In this document: positions 21,001-27,716 of the stretch, one piece after another
How the letters are laid out: each line of letters opens with the position of its first letter
Position numbering within the stretch: the stretch's first letter is position 1
NCBI GenBank assembly: GCA_002898275.1
Contig: BEIQ01000003.1
Coordinates: 248,001-312,000, forward strand
Source: a bacterium HR40
GTDB lineage: Bacteria > Pseudomonadota > Alphaproteobacteria > Geminicoccales > Geminicoccaceae
Length of the DNA: 64,000 nt
Direction: 5' to 3'
The notes under the pieces: model-generated
The model's database searches: none
What the model was told of the DNA's origin: nothing
Seen by the model: only the letters and a program-made list of their open reading frames with translations
Position numbers and translations under genes: made by a program

Positions 21001-22917
21001 GGCCTCGTCGAAGAGGTCGCGGATCCCATCGACCTCGATCGCCGCACCCTGGGGATGGCGCAGCGTGAAGTCGTGGATCCAGAACACCCGACCGTCGGCG
21101 CGGATCTCGAACGGCTGCTCGCTCAATACTTCGAGGCCGAGACGCTCGAGGATCGGGAGGGCGGCCGAGAGGGTCACCTGGCTCTGGGGCTGGATCAGGC
21201 GGAAGTGGAGAAGATCGACCGGCTCCTCCAGGACCCGGTAGAGCCGCAGGGCGAGCGGTCCCGCTTCGCCCCGCTCGAGGGCGTCGAGGGCCACCACATC
21301 GGCCACCGCGACCCGGGGCGACACCCGATCGCGATAGACCACGGGAAAGTGGCGCCCGAACGCGCGGAACAGCCGATTGCCGGTTTCCTCGCCATGGGCC
21401 TCGAGCAGCGCCTCGTAGAGGCGATCGCTCCAGTCGCGCGCCGCTTCCGCGAGCCGAAGTTCGAGCGCTCGCGCATCGAGGTCCTGGGGAATACCGCGCG
21501 GCGTGTGCACGACGAAGAGGATGCGAGCCAGCAAGGCCTCGGTGAGTTGCACCTGGTATTCGATGTCGTGGCTCTCGAGGGCCTCGCTCAGGATCGCCTG
21601 GAAGCGTTCCCGCAAGTTCGTATTGTAGCGGTCGCGGGGCACATAGACCAAGAAGGTCACGAAGCGGCCCCAGGGATCCCTTCGCGGGAAGAGCCGGATG
21701 CGCAGCCGATCCTGGAGCTGGAGGATCTCGACGGCAGTGGCGTAGAGCTCGTCCTCGCTCGCCTGGAAAAGCTCGTCGCGGGGATAGGTCTCGAGGATGT
21801 TCGCGAGCGCCTTGCCGGCGTGACCGCGCCGGTCCAGACCGGAGCGCTCGAGAACGCGCTCGAGCTTGCGGCGCAGAAGCGGAATGGAGAGCGGGCTGCG
21901 GTTATAGGCCGCCGAGGTGAAGAGGCCGAGGAAGCGGTTCTCGCCGATGACCCGACCATCGGAGGCGTAGCGCTTGACACCGATGTAGTCGAGATAGGCG
22001 TCGCGGTGCACCGTGCTCTTCGTGTTCGCTTTGGTCACGATGAGGAGGGGCAGGGGCTCGGCGGCCCGCCTGCGCACGTCCGCGGGCAGGGCCTCGAAGC
22101 TGCGCGAATAGGGAGAATCCGACACTCCCCTCAGGATGCCGAGCTCGCTCGTCTCCTCCCGCCGCAACCGGAGTCCCCGCGAGACGTCCTCCTCGAGCCG
22201 GTAGGAGGCGAAGCCGAGAAAGGTGAAGTGGTCGTCGGCGAGCCAGCGCAGGAAGGCCTCGATCTCCGCGAACTCGGCCTCCTCGAGGAACCGGCGACCA
22301 GGTGCGGCCTCGGCGAGGGCTTGGTCGATGCGCCCGCGCATCGCCTGCCAGTCCTCGACCGCGCGGCGGACGTCGGCCAGCACCTGGGCGAGCCTTTGCT
22401 CGAGGCGAGCCAAGAAGGCGTGGTCGGTGTGCCGATCGATCTCGAGGTGCATCCAGCTCTCGGCGAAGGTGCCCTCGCCCGGCCCGTCGGCAATGTCGAC
22501 GAGCCTCCCCGCGGCATCGCGGCGGACGTGCAGCACCGGATGCACGATCAGGTGGATCGCGACCCCTTCGCGGTTGAGGGCGATACTCGTGCTGTCCACC
22601 AAAAACGGCATGTCGTCGTTGACGGTCTCGACGATCGTGTGGGTCGACTGCCACCCGTGCTGCTCGATCCTCGGGTTGTAGACGCGCAGCCGCAGGCTCT
22701 GCGGGGGTCGGATCTGGCCAAAACGAAAGTGGGCGAGGGCTGCACCATAGAGGTCATCGAGCGTGCGCTCGGCGAGATCGTAAGGAGCGACGTGGGCGTA
22801 GACGAGGCGAAGGAAGCGGCAAAGGAGGTCGACTTCCCCGCTCGGCACGCGCTCGCGCACGAGCGCTTCCAGCCGATCGAGGATCTCGGCCTTGCCGGGC
22901 TCGCCGCGTGGAGTCAT
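18010..22917 (-). CDS. gdhB: NAD-specific glutamate dehydrogenase, large (GDH160/180) type
   Basis: A 1635-residue protein of the large bacterial NAD-glutamate dehydrogenase family (Bac_GDH), which oxidises glutamate to 2-oxoglutarate and ammonia for catabolism. The N-terminal third holds ACT-like regulatory segments, and the catalytic core about residues 720-1250 includes the KVARGGIRWSDR and VPVGAKGGFVVKR blocks. The C-terminal helical region is regulatory. ATG 22917 has GGAGG seven bases upstream; the frame stays open further up but without family sequence. The symbol follows the Pseudomonas name for this class. It fits with the amine-catabolic genes downstream as an ammonia-releasing step. 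Confidence 0.93.
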   Translation of the reverse strand: MTPRGEPGKAEILDRLEALVRERVPSGEVDLLCRFLRLVYAHVAPYDLAERTLDDLYGAALAHFRFGQIRPPQSLRLRVYNPRIEQHGWQSTHTIVETVNDDMPFLVDSTSIALNREGVAIHLIVHPVLHVRRDAAGRLVDIADGPGEGTFAESWMHLEIDRHTDHAFLARLEQRLAQVLADVRRAVEDWQAMRGRIDQALAEAAPGRRFLEEAEFAEIEAFLRWLADDHFTFLGFASYRLEEDVSRGLRLRREETSELGILRGVSDSPYSRSFEALPADVRRRAAEPLPLLIVTKANTKSTVHRDAYLDYIGVKRYASDGRVIGENRFLGLFTSAAYNRSPLSIPLLRRKLERVLERSGLDRRGHAGKALANILETYPRDELFQASEDELYATAVEILQLQDRLRIRLFPRRDPWGRFVTFLVYVPRDRYNTNLRERFQAILSEALESHDIEYQVQLTEALLARILFVVHTPRGIPQDLDARALELRLAEAARDWSDRLYEALLEAHGEETGNRLFRAFGRHFPVVYRDRVSPRVAVADVVALDALERGEAGPLALRLYRVLEEPVDLLHFRLIQPQSQVTLSAALPILERLGLEVLSEQPFEIRADGRVFWIHDFTLRHPQGAAIEVDGIRDLFDEAFLAVWTGAAENDGFGRLVLAAGLGWRDIVVLRAYCKYLLQLGTPFSQAYMEETLFRNPALARDLVALFRARFDPDREADRRQEDTERLRARILDGLERVQSLDEDRILRTYLGLVLATLRTNFFQTKPDGRPKDHLSFKFDPKAVPGMPLPKPAFEIFVYAPFVEGVHLRGGKVARGGIRWSDRREDYRTEILGLMKAQMVKNAVIVPVGAKGGFVVKRTPSERQALLEEGIRCYRTFLCGLLDLTDNQTRAGVVPPPRVVRYDDDDPYLVVAADKGTATFSDIANEISRAYGFWLDDAFASGGSAGYDHKKMGITARGVWESVKRHFREIGIDPERDTFTAVGIGDMSGDVFGNGMLLSDRIRLVAAFDHRHIFLDPDPDPKVAFAERRRLFELPRSSWDDYDRTKISPGGGVWSRRAKRVVLSPEVRRALAIEDTVLTPNELVSAILRAPVDLLWNGGIGTFVKARAESHADAQDRSNDAVRVDAEDLRCRVIAEGGNLGLTQRARIVFALRGGRLNTDFIDNSAGVDCSDHEVNIKILLRDVMEAGELTRIQRDRLLAAMTDEVAELVLRDNVLQNLALSVGQLRAAERLDAQLRLLRKLETSGRLDRRLEFLPDDDTLLERRRNGRGLTRPEAAVLLAHAKMALFDGLMATEVPGRPYFENDLCRYFPKPLVERYREAIARHPLRREIVATGLANGMVNYGLEEFASELEDDTGAELADIALAFVVARDALELECLWQAGCELGREVDAAQQLRLLDELRRTFVHATRWFLAHGPRPLVIREVVGLWRPGIRAIVGRLEEVLTLDQAEAVAQTVAEWRSAGLDPALARAAATLSCRLDACDIVAAARLAADGPASEAQLVALARIHFALSAELEIARLRNRLRAIPLSGRWERLAVSGLEDELSNLLRRLVLAAARSLPKAVESNELVSSLRAWLTSQVHGFARFRRVLDELETDAGADLARLAVAVRALSALEPVGGSGVAQISLNSSVET

Positions 22918-23082
22918 GCCCGCACCTCCGACAACACATGGTTGTGCGAGAAAGAACCACATCCGCCGAAAAAGGGAAAGCCGTCCACGGCCATGGGTGG
23001 CGGCGCCGCACATCGGCGGATGCCGGCGGCGCGGACGGTAGCTCCCTCTTGACCGACGGCGCCCCTCCCACCACACCTGAGC

Positions 23083-23101
23083 GCGGGCGTTTCTCGCCCG
23101 C
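23083..23101 (+). promoter_or_regulatory. Hairpin in the infA leader
   Basis: A perfect 7-bp stem (GCGGGCG with CGCCCGC, 5-base loop) lies 27 bases before the infA start. It may be part of the infA leader. No clear promoter boxes were found in the 211-base divergent spacer, although a TTGACC occurs at 23049-23054. Confidence 0.35.
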
Positions 23102-23128
23102 ACCCTCGGGTCGGACAAGGATGGAGGA

Positions 23129-23347
23129 ATGGCGAAAGAGGATTTGATCGAGTTCCAGGGCACCGTGACGGAAGTTCTGCCGAACGCGATGTTCCGCGTG
23201 AAGCTCGACAACGACCACGAAATCCTGGCCCATACCTCGGGTCGCATGCGCAAGAACCGGATCCGCGTGCTGGTGGGCGATCGCGTGCTCGTCGAGATGA
23301 CGCCCTACGATCTCAAGCGCGGCCGGATCACTTACCGCTTCAAGTGA
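23129..23347 (+). CDS. infA: Translation initiation factor IF-1
   Basis: A 72-residue OB-fold protein that binds the ribosomal A site during initiation. The sequence is the standard alphaproteobacterial form, opening [20 protein letters not shown] and ending [13 protein letters not shown]. The start ATG follows AAGGATGGAGGA. It leads the infA-maf-RNase G/E-yacG operon, where each gene overlaps the next by four bases. Confidence 0.98.
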   Translation: MAKEDLIEFQGTVTEVLPNAMFRVKLDNDHEILAHTSGRMRKNRIRVLVGDRVLVEMTPYDLKRGRITYRFK

Positions 23348-23937
23348 GCAGCCGGCCGGCGCTGCTGGTGCTGGCTTCGTCCTCGCCGCGCCGCCGCGAG
23401 CTTCTCGCGCGCATCGGCATCGAGCCGCACCGCATCGAGTCTCCGCAAGTGGACGAGACACCGACCCGCGGCGAGCTGCCGGGCCCCCATGCGGCGCGCC
23501 TCGCCCGTGCCAAGGCCGAGGCGGTGGCGGCGCGGCTGTCCGGCGACGACTGGATTCTGCTCGCCGCCGACACGGTGGTGGCCTGCGGCCGGCGCATCCT
23601 GCCCAAGCCGGAAGACGAGGCCACGGCTCGGAGCTGTCTCGAACGGCTCTCTGGCCGCCGCCATCGGGTCTATGGCGGGGTGTGCGTGATCCGCGCCGAT
23701 GGTCGCCGCAGCGAACGGCTGGTCGTCACCCGCGTCCGCTTCAAGCGCCTCGAGCCGCGCGAGATCGACGCCTATCTCGCGAGTGGCGAATGGCGCGGCA
23801 AGGCCGGAGGCTATGCCATCCAGGGTCTGGCTGCTGCCTTCGTGCCGGAGATCTATGGCTCCTACACCAACATCGTCGGCCTCCCGCTCGCCGAGACGGT
23901 GGCGATGCTGAGGGGCCTCGGCTGGCGCTGGCCATGA
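23344..23937 (+). CDS. maf: Maf-family nucleoside triphosphate pyrophosphatase
   Basis: A 197-residue Maf protein. The N-terminal [11 protein letters not shown] motif, the AADTVV motif with its acidic residue, and the [10 protein letters not shown] loop are all present. Maf proteins hydrolyse dTTP, UTP or modified nucleotides to limit misincorporation. The start is GTG overlapping the infA stop (GTGA), so it is translationally coupled. Exact substrate preference cannot be read from the sequence. Confidence 0.93.
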   Translation: MSSRPALLVLASSSPRRRELLARIGIEPHRIESPQVDETPTRGELPGPHAARLARAKAEAVAARLSGDDWILLAADTVVACGRRILPKPEDEATARSCLERLSGRRHRVYGGVCVIRADGRRSERLVVTRVRFKRLEPREIDAYLASGEWRGKAGGYAIQGLAAAFVPEIYGSYTNIVGLPLAETVAMLRGLGWRWP

Positions 23938-25316
23938 CTCGTCGCGCGGTCATCGAACCCGGAGCCTTCGGGCCGCGCGCGGCCATCCTGGAGGAGGGGC
24001 GACTCCTCGTCTGCCTCGAGCCGCCTCTCCCCGAGGGAGGGATCAGCGATCGCGTGTTCCTCGCCCGCGTGGTCCGCGTCGAGCCGCGGATGAACGCCGC
24101 CTTCCTCGATCTCGGCCACGGCCGCGAGGCCTTCCTGACCGCCAAGGATGCCCGCTTGCCCGGAGAGGGAGCGACAGCGCTTCCGCTCGCGCGGCGCATG
24201 CGCGAGGGCGAGATGGTGGTGGTTCAGGGCCTGAGGGAGCCGGATTGGGACAAGCGGGCGCGGGTCACGACCGATCTGCGTCTGTTCGGCCTCTTCCTCG
24301 TCTACCGGCCGCACGCACCGCAAAGCGAGGCCTCGGGCCGGGCCCGCGGACGCCTGCGGGAAGAGCTCGCCGAGCGGGCGCGCCGGCTTTTCCCCGAAGG
24401 CGGCTTCGTCCTCCGTCGCTTCGCAGCCGGCGTCGACGATGCGCAGCTCTTGGCCGAGGCCGAGGAGCTTCGCCGCCGCCACCAGAGGCTCGTGGCGTTG
24501 GCACGCAGCAAGCGCGCCCCCGGCCCGCTCGACGAGGCGGATGACCCGCTCGATGGGGTGCTTCGTTTCGTGCTCGAGGAAGGAGCGGAGCAGCTCGTGG
24601 TCGCCGATGCGGCGCTCGCCTCCGCCCTGCGCGGCCGCCTCGCTCGCCTGCCGCCCGCCCTGCAGCCGACGATCGAGAAGCTCCCCGATGGACGCGACGC
24701 CTTCGCTGAGACAGGGGTGCACACCCAGATCGAGGAGGCGCTGTCGCCCCTCGTCCCCCTGCCAGGCGGTGGCCGCCTCGTCATCGAACCCACGCTCGCC
24801 TGTGTCGCCATCGACGTCGACGGCGCGGGCCGGCCGGCGCTCGAGCTCGATCTCGAGGCGGCAGAGGAAATCGGTCGCCAGCTTCGGTTGCGGAACCTCG
24901 GCGGCAGCATCGTCGTCGATTTCATCGATCTCACTCGGCCCGCCGACCGCCGCCGGCTCGAGGAAGCGCTCAAACGGGCATTGCGGGACGATCCCGCTCA
25001 GGCCCAGGTACACCCGATGTCGGCCCTCGGCATCGTCCAGATCTCGCGCGCTCGCCGCGGCGAGCCGCTGGCCGCCCGATGGCGCCGACCGTGCCACTGC
25101 TGCGGGGCGCCCGGTCGCGAACCCAGCCTGGAAGCACGCATCGAGCAGCTCTACCGCGAGCTGCGCCAGCGCCGCCCGGGATGCCATCGCGTCCGCGCTG
25201 GCGGCGAGCTGGAGCAGCGGCTGCGCGCGCTGCGGCTGGCCTGGCTCGAAGGCCATGTCGTCATGGCCGATGCGACGCTGGCTGGCGATGCGTTCGTCGT
25301 CGAGGAGGCAGGATGA
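23934..25316 (+). CDS. rng: Ribonuclease E/G family protein
   Basis: A 460-residue RNase G/E-family endonuclease, short like RNase G and lacking the long scaffold arm of RNase E. An S1-like segment lies in residues 35-120. The catalytic acid pair corresponds to Asp294 (in AIDVDGAGR) and Asp329 (in VVDFIDLTRP), flanking the conserved LEAAEEIGRQLRLRNLGG block. The stretch after the first acid is shorter than in RNase E, and the usual DVNxG reads DVDGA. A CHCC cluster near residue 386 may be the Zn-link. The ATG overlaps the maf stop (ATGA). Confidence 0.87.
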   Translation: MTRRAVIEPGAFGPRAAILEEGRLLVCLEPPLPEGGISDRVFLARVVRVEPRMNAAFLDLGHGREAFLTAKDARLPGEGATALPLARRMREGEMVVVQGLREPDWDKRARVTTDLRLFGLFLVYRPHAPQSEASGRARGRLREELAERARRLFPEGGFVLRRFAAGVDDAQLLAEAEELRRRHQRLVALARSKRAPGPLDEADDPLDGVLRFVLEEGAEQLVVADAALASALRGRLARLPPALQPTIEKLPDGRDAFAETGVHTQIEEALSPLVPLPGGGRLVIEPTLACVAIDVDGAGRPALELDLEAAEEIGRQLRLRNLGGSIVVDFIDLTRPADRRRLEEALKRALRDDPAQAQVHPMSALGIVQISRARRGEPLAARWRRPCHCCGAPGREPSLEARIEQLYRELRQRRPGCHRVRAGGELEQRLRALRLAWLEGHVVMADATLAGDAFVVEEAG

Positions 25317-25549
25317 GCGGGGTCCAGTCCGCACCACCGGCCGCGCGGCCCGCGGCCCATCGTCGCGACCGCTGTCCCCTTTGCGGTCGTCCCCGCGTCC
25401 ATCGCTACCGGCCGTTCTGCTCGGCTGCCTGTCGCGATCGCGACCTCGTCCACTGGCTCGAGGGGCGCTATCGGCTTCCCGCCGTCGAGGACGAGAGCGA
25501 GGAGGAGCCCCAGGCCGACAGCGAGCCCGAGGAGGCACCGCGCACTTAG
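25313..25549 (+). CDS. yacG: DNA gyrase inhibitor YacG (zinc-binding)
   Basis: A 78-residue protein with the YacG zinc ribbon: Cys21, Cys24, Cys36 and Cys40 in CPLC...FCSAAC. YacG binds the GyrB C-terminal region and blocks DNA binding by gyrase in E. coli. The tail is strongly acidic (DESEEEPQADSEPEEA). It overlaps the RNase G/E stop (ATGA) and ends the operon. Its TAG stop shares bases with the TAA stop of the convergent kinase-like gene (TTAG at 25546-25549). Confidence 0.92.
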   Translation: MSGVQSAPPAARPAAHRRDRCPLCGRPRVHRYRPFCSAACRDRDLVHWLEGRYRLPAVEDESEEEPQADSEPEEAPRT

Positions 25550-26481
25550 GGCCGTCCGCCGTGCGGGCCGGCCCGCACCGCTTCGAGATGCTCGGCGAAG
25601 TCGGCGCGCGCCACCCGCTGGCGATAGCGGGCGAAGCGGTTTGCCGCATAGGTCTTGAAGTCATCGGCAGGATTGCCGTCGGCGTCCTGGATCAGGCCCC
25701 AGAGTGTCCACAAAAGGTCGCACATGGCCATGAAGATCGCCATCCGGCCGCGATCGAACGGATCGGGCGGCTGCCCGAAATAGCCGACCAGGAGCTCGCC
25801 TTGCAGCGCTTCCGAGAAGGCTCCTTCGACCGCCAGATCGCCGAGGTCCCACATGGGATCGTTCATGCCGGCGTATTCCCAGTCGACGATCCACATGCGG
25901 CTACCGTCATCGAGGAAGTTCTCGCACAGCGGATCGCAGTGGCACGGAACCCACGGTACCGGGTGAGCGGCGAGCGCCTCGCGCACCACCTCGGCCTGTC
26001 GCATCGCCTCCCGGTAGCCTTCGGGCAGAGCCGCGTTCCTCCGGGCGAGGGCCGCGAGATAGCCGTCGATCATGGCAAAGAGGTCGAAGCGGTTGGCGAA
26101 CCTCTCGCCGCTCGTATGCAGGCGGCGGAGAACCGCACCGGCGCGTGCGGCGGCACCCGGTCGTCGACGGAAGAGGTCCGGGCTCATGGTCACGGCACCG
26201 GCGAGGAAGGGCGTGAGCATGAGTCCGTCGGTGGGATCGAAGTAGAGCACCTCGGGCGACACCCCGGCACGGGCCGCAGCTCGAGCATTCGTTTCCTCGG
26301 CGCGGCGGTCGATGTAGTCGGCCGTGCCGTGGCCCGGGATGCGCAGACAGAAGCTGCGACCGCCGAAGTCGAGGCGCCAGACACGGTTGGTGAGCCCGCC
26401 CAGGCGGGTCGCCCGGATCTGCGCCCGATCGACGCCAGCAAAAAGCGGGATGCGGGCGAGCGCGGCGTGGACCTCCTCCAT
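25546..26481 (-). CDS. Choline-kinase/APH-fold phosphotransferase (copy 1)
   Basis: A 311-residue protein-kinase-like phosphotransferase of the choline/ethanolamine kinase-APH group. The GGLTNRVWRL nucleotide loop lies near residue 30, the catalytic loop HCDPLCEN has Asp183 and Asn188, and the metal-binding VDWEY has Asp200. Family members phosphorylate amino alcohols, sugars or antibiotics; here an amine substrate is implied by the betaine-type transporter and demethylating FAD genes in the same operon (inference). ATG 26481 has AGGAGG six bases upstream. It is the last gene of the seven-gene operon and is paralogous to the gene at 30154-31035. Confidence 0.82.
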   Translation of the reverse strand: MEEVHAALARIPLFAGVDRAQIRATRLGGLTNRVWRLDFGGRSFCLRIPGHGTADYIDRRAEETNARAAARAGVSPEVLYFDPTDGLMLTPFLAGAVTMSPDLFRRRPGAAARAGAVLRRLHTSGERFANRFDLFAMIDGYLAALARRNAALPEGYREAMRQAEVVREALAAHPVPWVPCHCDPLCENFLDDGSRMWIVDWEYAGMNDPMWDLGDLAVEGAFSEALQGELLVGYFGQPPDPFDRGRMAIFMAMCDLLWTLWGLIQDADGNPADDFKTYAANRFARYRQRVARADFAEHLEAVRAGPHGGRP

Positions 26482-26492
26482 CCCCGACCTCC

Positions 26493-27716
26493 TCAGTGGC
26501 CGATGGCGTAATAGGTCTCGTAGACCCGGCGCGCAGCTTCTTCGGCTTCGGGCCAGCGGAAGCTCCCACTCGGGAAGCGGTCCGGCGAGAGGCTCCGCAC
26601 ATAGGGCGAGGGATCGGGGTCCAGGAGCGCTTCGACGAGATGGCGGCCGATGCCGGCTGAGCCCGACACGCCGTGGGCGTTGCAGCCCACGGCGCAGACA
26701 AAGCCAGGGACACGGGAGCTCTCGCCGACGATGAAGCGGCCGTCGGGGGTGAAGGTCGGCCAGCCGGTGAACACGCGCCGCACCGGCAGATCGCATAGGT
26801 CCCTGCCGAAGGGACGAAAGGCCTCGACAAAGCCCGACAGCACCGGCCAGTCCTCGGCGATCGGCGGCGGTGGCGCATCGAGGGCGAAGGAGTGGGGCGC
26901 GAGGGAGAGGGCCCGGGGTTCCCAGCCGCCGAGGAGGAGGGCGCGCAGTTCGGCCCGCGCATAGAGACCGGCATCCGGAAGGCGCAGGCACGGGAACTCG
27001 GGGCGAATCCCGTCGGCCGCGACCGTCACCACATAGTGATGGCGCACCGGCACGACCGGCAGGTCGAGGCCGACAAGACGGGCGAGGTGCCAGCCGTGGG
27101 CTCCGGCGGCATTGACCACGTATTCGCAGGGTATCGCGCCCTCCGCGGTCACCACGGCGGCGACCCGCCCGCGCCGCAGCTGGATCCCCGTGACCGCGAC
27201 ACCGGTGCGGAAACGCACGCCACGGCGGCGGGCCTCGTGCCGGTAGGCGGCGACCAGATCGGCCGGCTGGAGGTAACCGTCGCTCGGGCACCACAACACC
27301 GCCCGAGCCTCGCGCCAGTCGAGGACTGGCCACAAACGTGCCGCCTCCTCGCGGTCGATCAACTCGACCCCGAGTCCGGCCGCACGGGCGATCCCGCACA
27401 ACCGCTGGAACTCCTCGACTCGCTCGGCGGTCTGCGCCACCCTCAGGCTTCCGACCTGCCGCCAGCCAGGCTTGACCTCGCCCTCCCGCTCGAGGCGGGA
27501 GAAGGTCGCCACCGATTCCATGGCGAGGCGAGTGCGCTCGACGCTCGACCGCAGCTGACCGACGAGTCCGGCGGCTTGGGCGCTCGTCCCTCGACAGAGC
27601 CCCGCCTCGCGTTCGAGGACGAGCACGTCGCGCTCCCCCGCCAGGGCGAGCTGGAAGGCGATCCCGCAGCCGATGGCGCCGCCCCCCACCACCACGATCC
27701 GCGCCGCGTCGCTCAC
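26493..27716 (-). CDS. FAD-dependent amine oxidoreductase (DAO family), no covalent-FAD histidine
   Basis: A 407-residue glycine/sarcosine-oxidase-like flavoprotein. The N-terminal dinucleotide motif is VVVGGGAIGCG, and the C-terminal GCNAHGVSGSAGIG segment closes the FAD site. Compared with its operon neighbour, the flavin-attachment block reads GTSAQAAGLVGQLRSS: Gln stands where that protein has the FAD-linking His, so FAD should be bound non-covalently. The start is GTG 27716 overlapping the neighbour's stop (GTGA). Likely oxidises an N-methylated or secondary amine; substrate unknown. Confidence 0.8.
   Translation of the reverse strand: MSDAARIVVVGGGAIGCGIAFQLALAGERDVLVLEREAGLCRGTSAQAAGLVGQLRSSVERTRLAMESVATFSRLEREGEVKPGWRQVGSLRVAQTAERVEEFQRLCGIARAAGLGVELIDREEAARLWPVLDWREARAVLWCPSDGYLQPADLVAAYRHEARRRGVRFRTGVAVTGIQLRRGRVAAVVTAEGAIPCEYVVNAAGAHGWHLARLVGLDLPVVPVRHHYVVTVAADGIRPEFPCLRLPDAGLYARAELRALLLGGWEPRALSLAPHSFALDAPPPPIAEDWPVLSGFVEAFRPFGRDLCDLPVRRVFTGWPTFTPDGRFIVGESSRVPGFVCAVGCNAHGVSGSAGIGRHLVEALLDPDPSPYVRSLSPDRFPSGSFRWPEAEEAARRVYETYYAIGH

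Noticed and set aside
20020-23052. A 1010-codon plus-strand open frame inside the glutamate dehydrogenase gene
   Set aside because: The minus-strand frame encodes a clear full-length NAD-glutamate dehydrogenase; the opposite frame has no family signature or ribosome site.
23049-23076. TTGACC as an infA promoter
   Set aside because: No acceptable -10 box lies 16-18 bases downstream (the region reads CCACAC).
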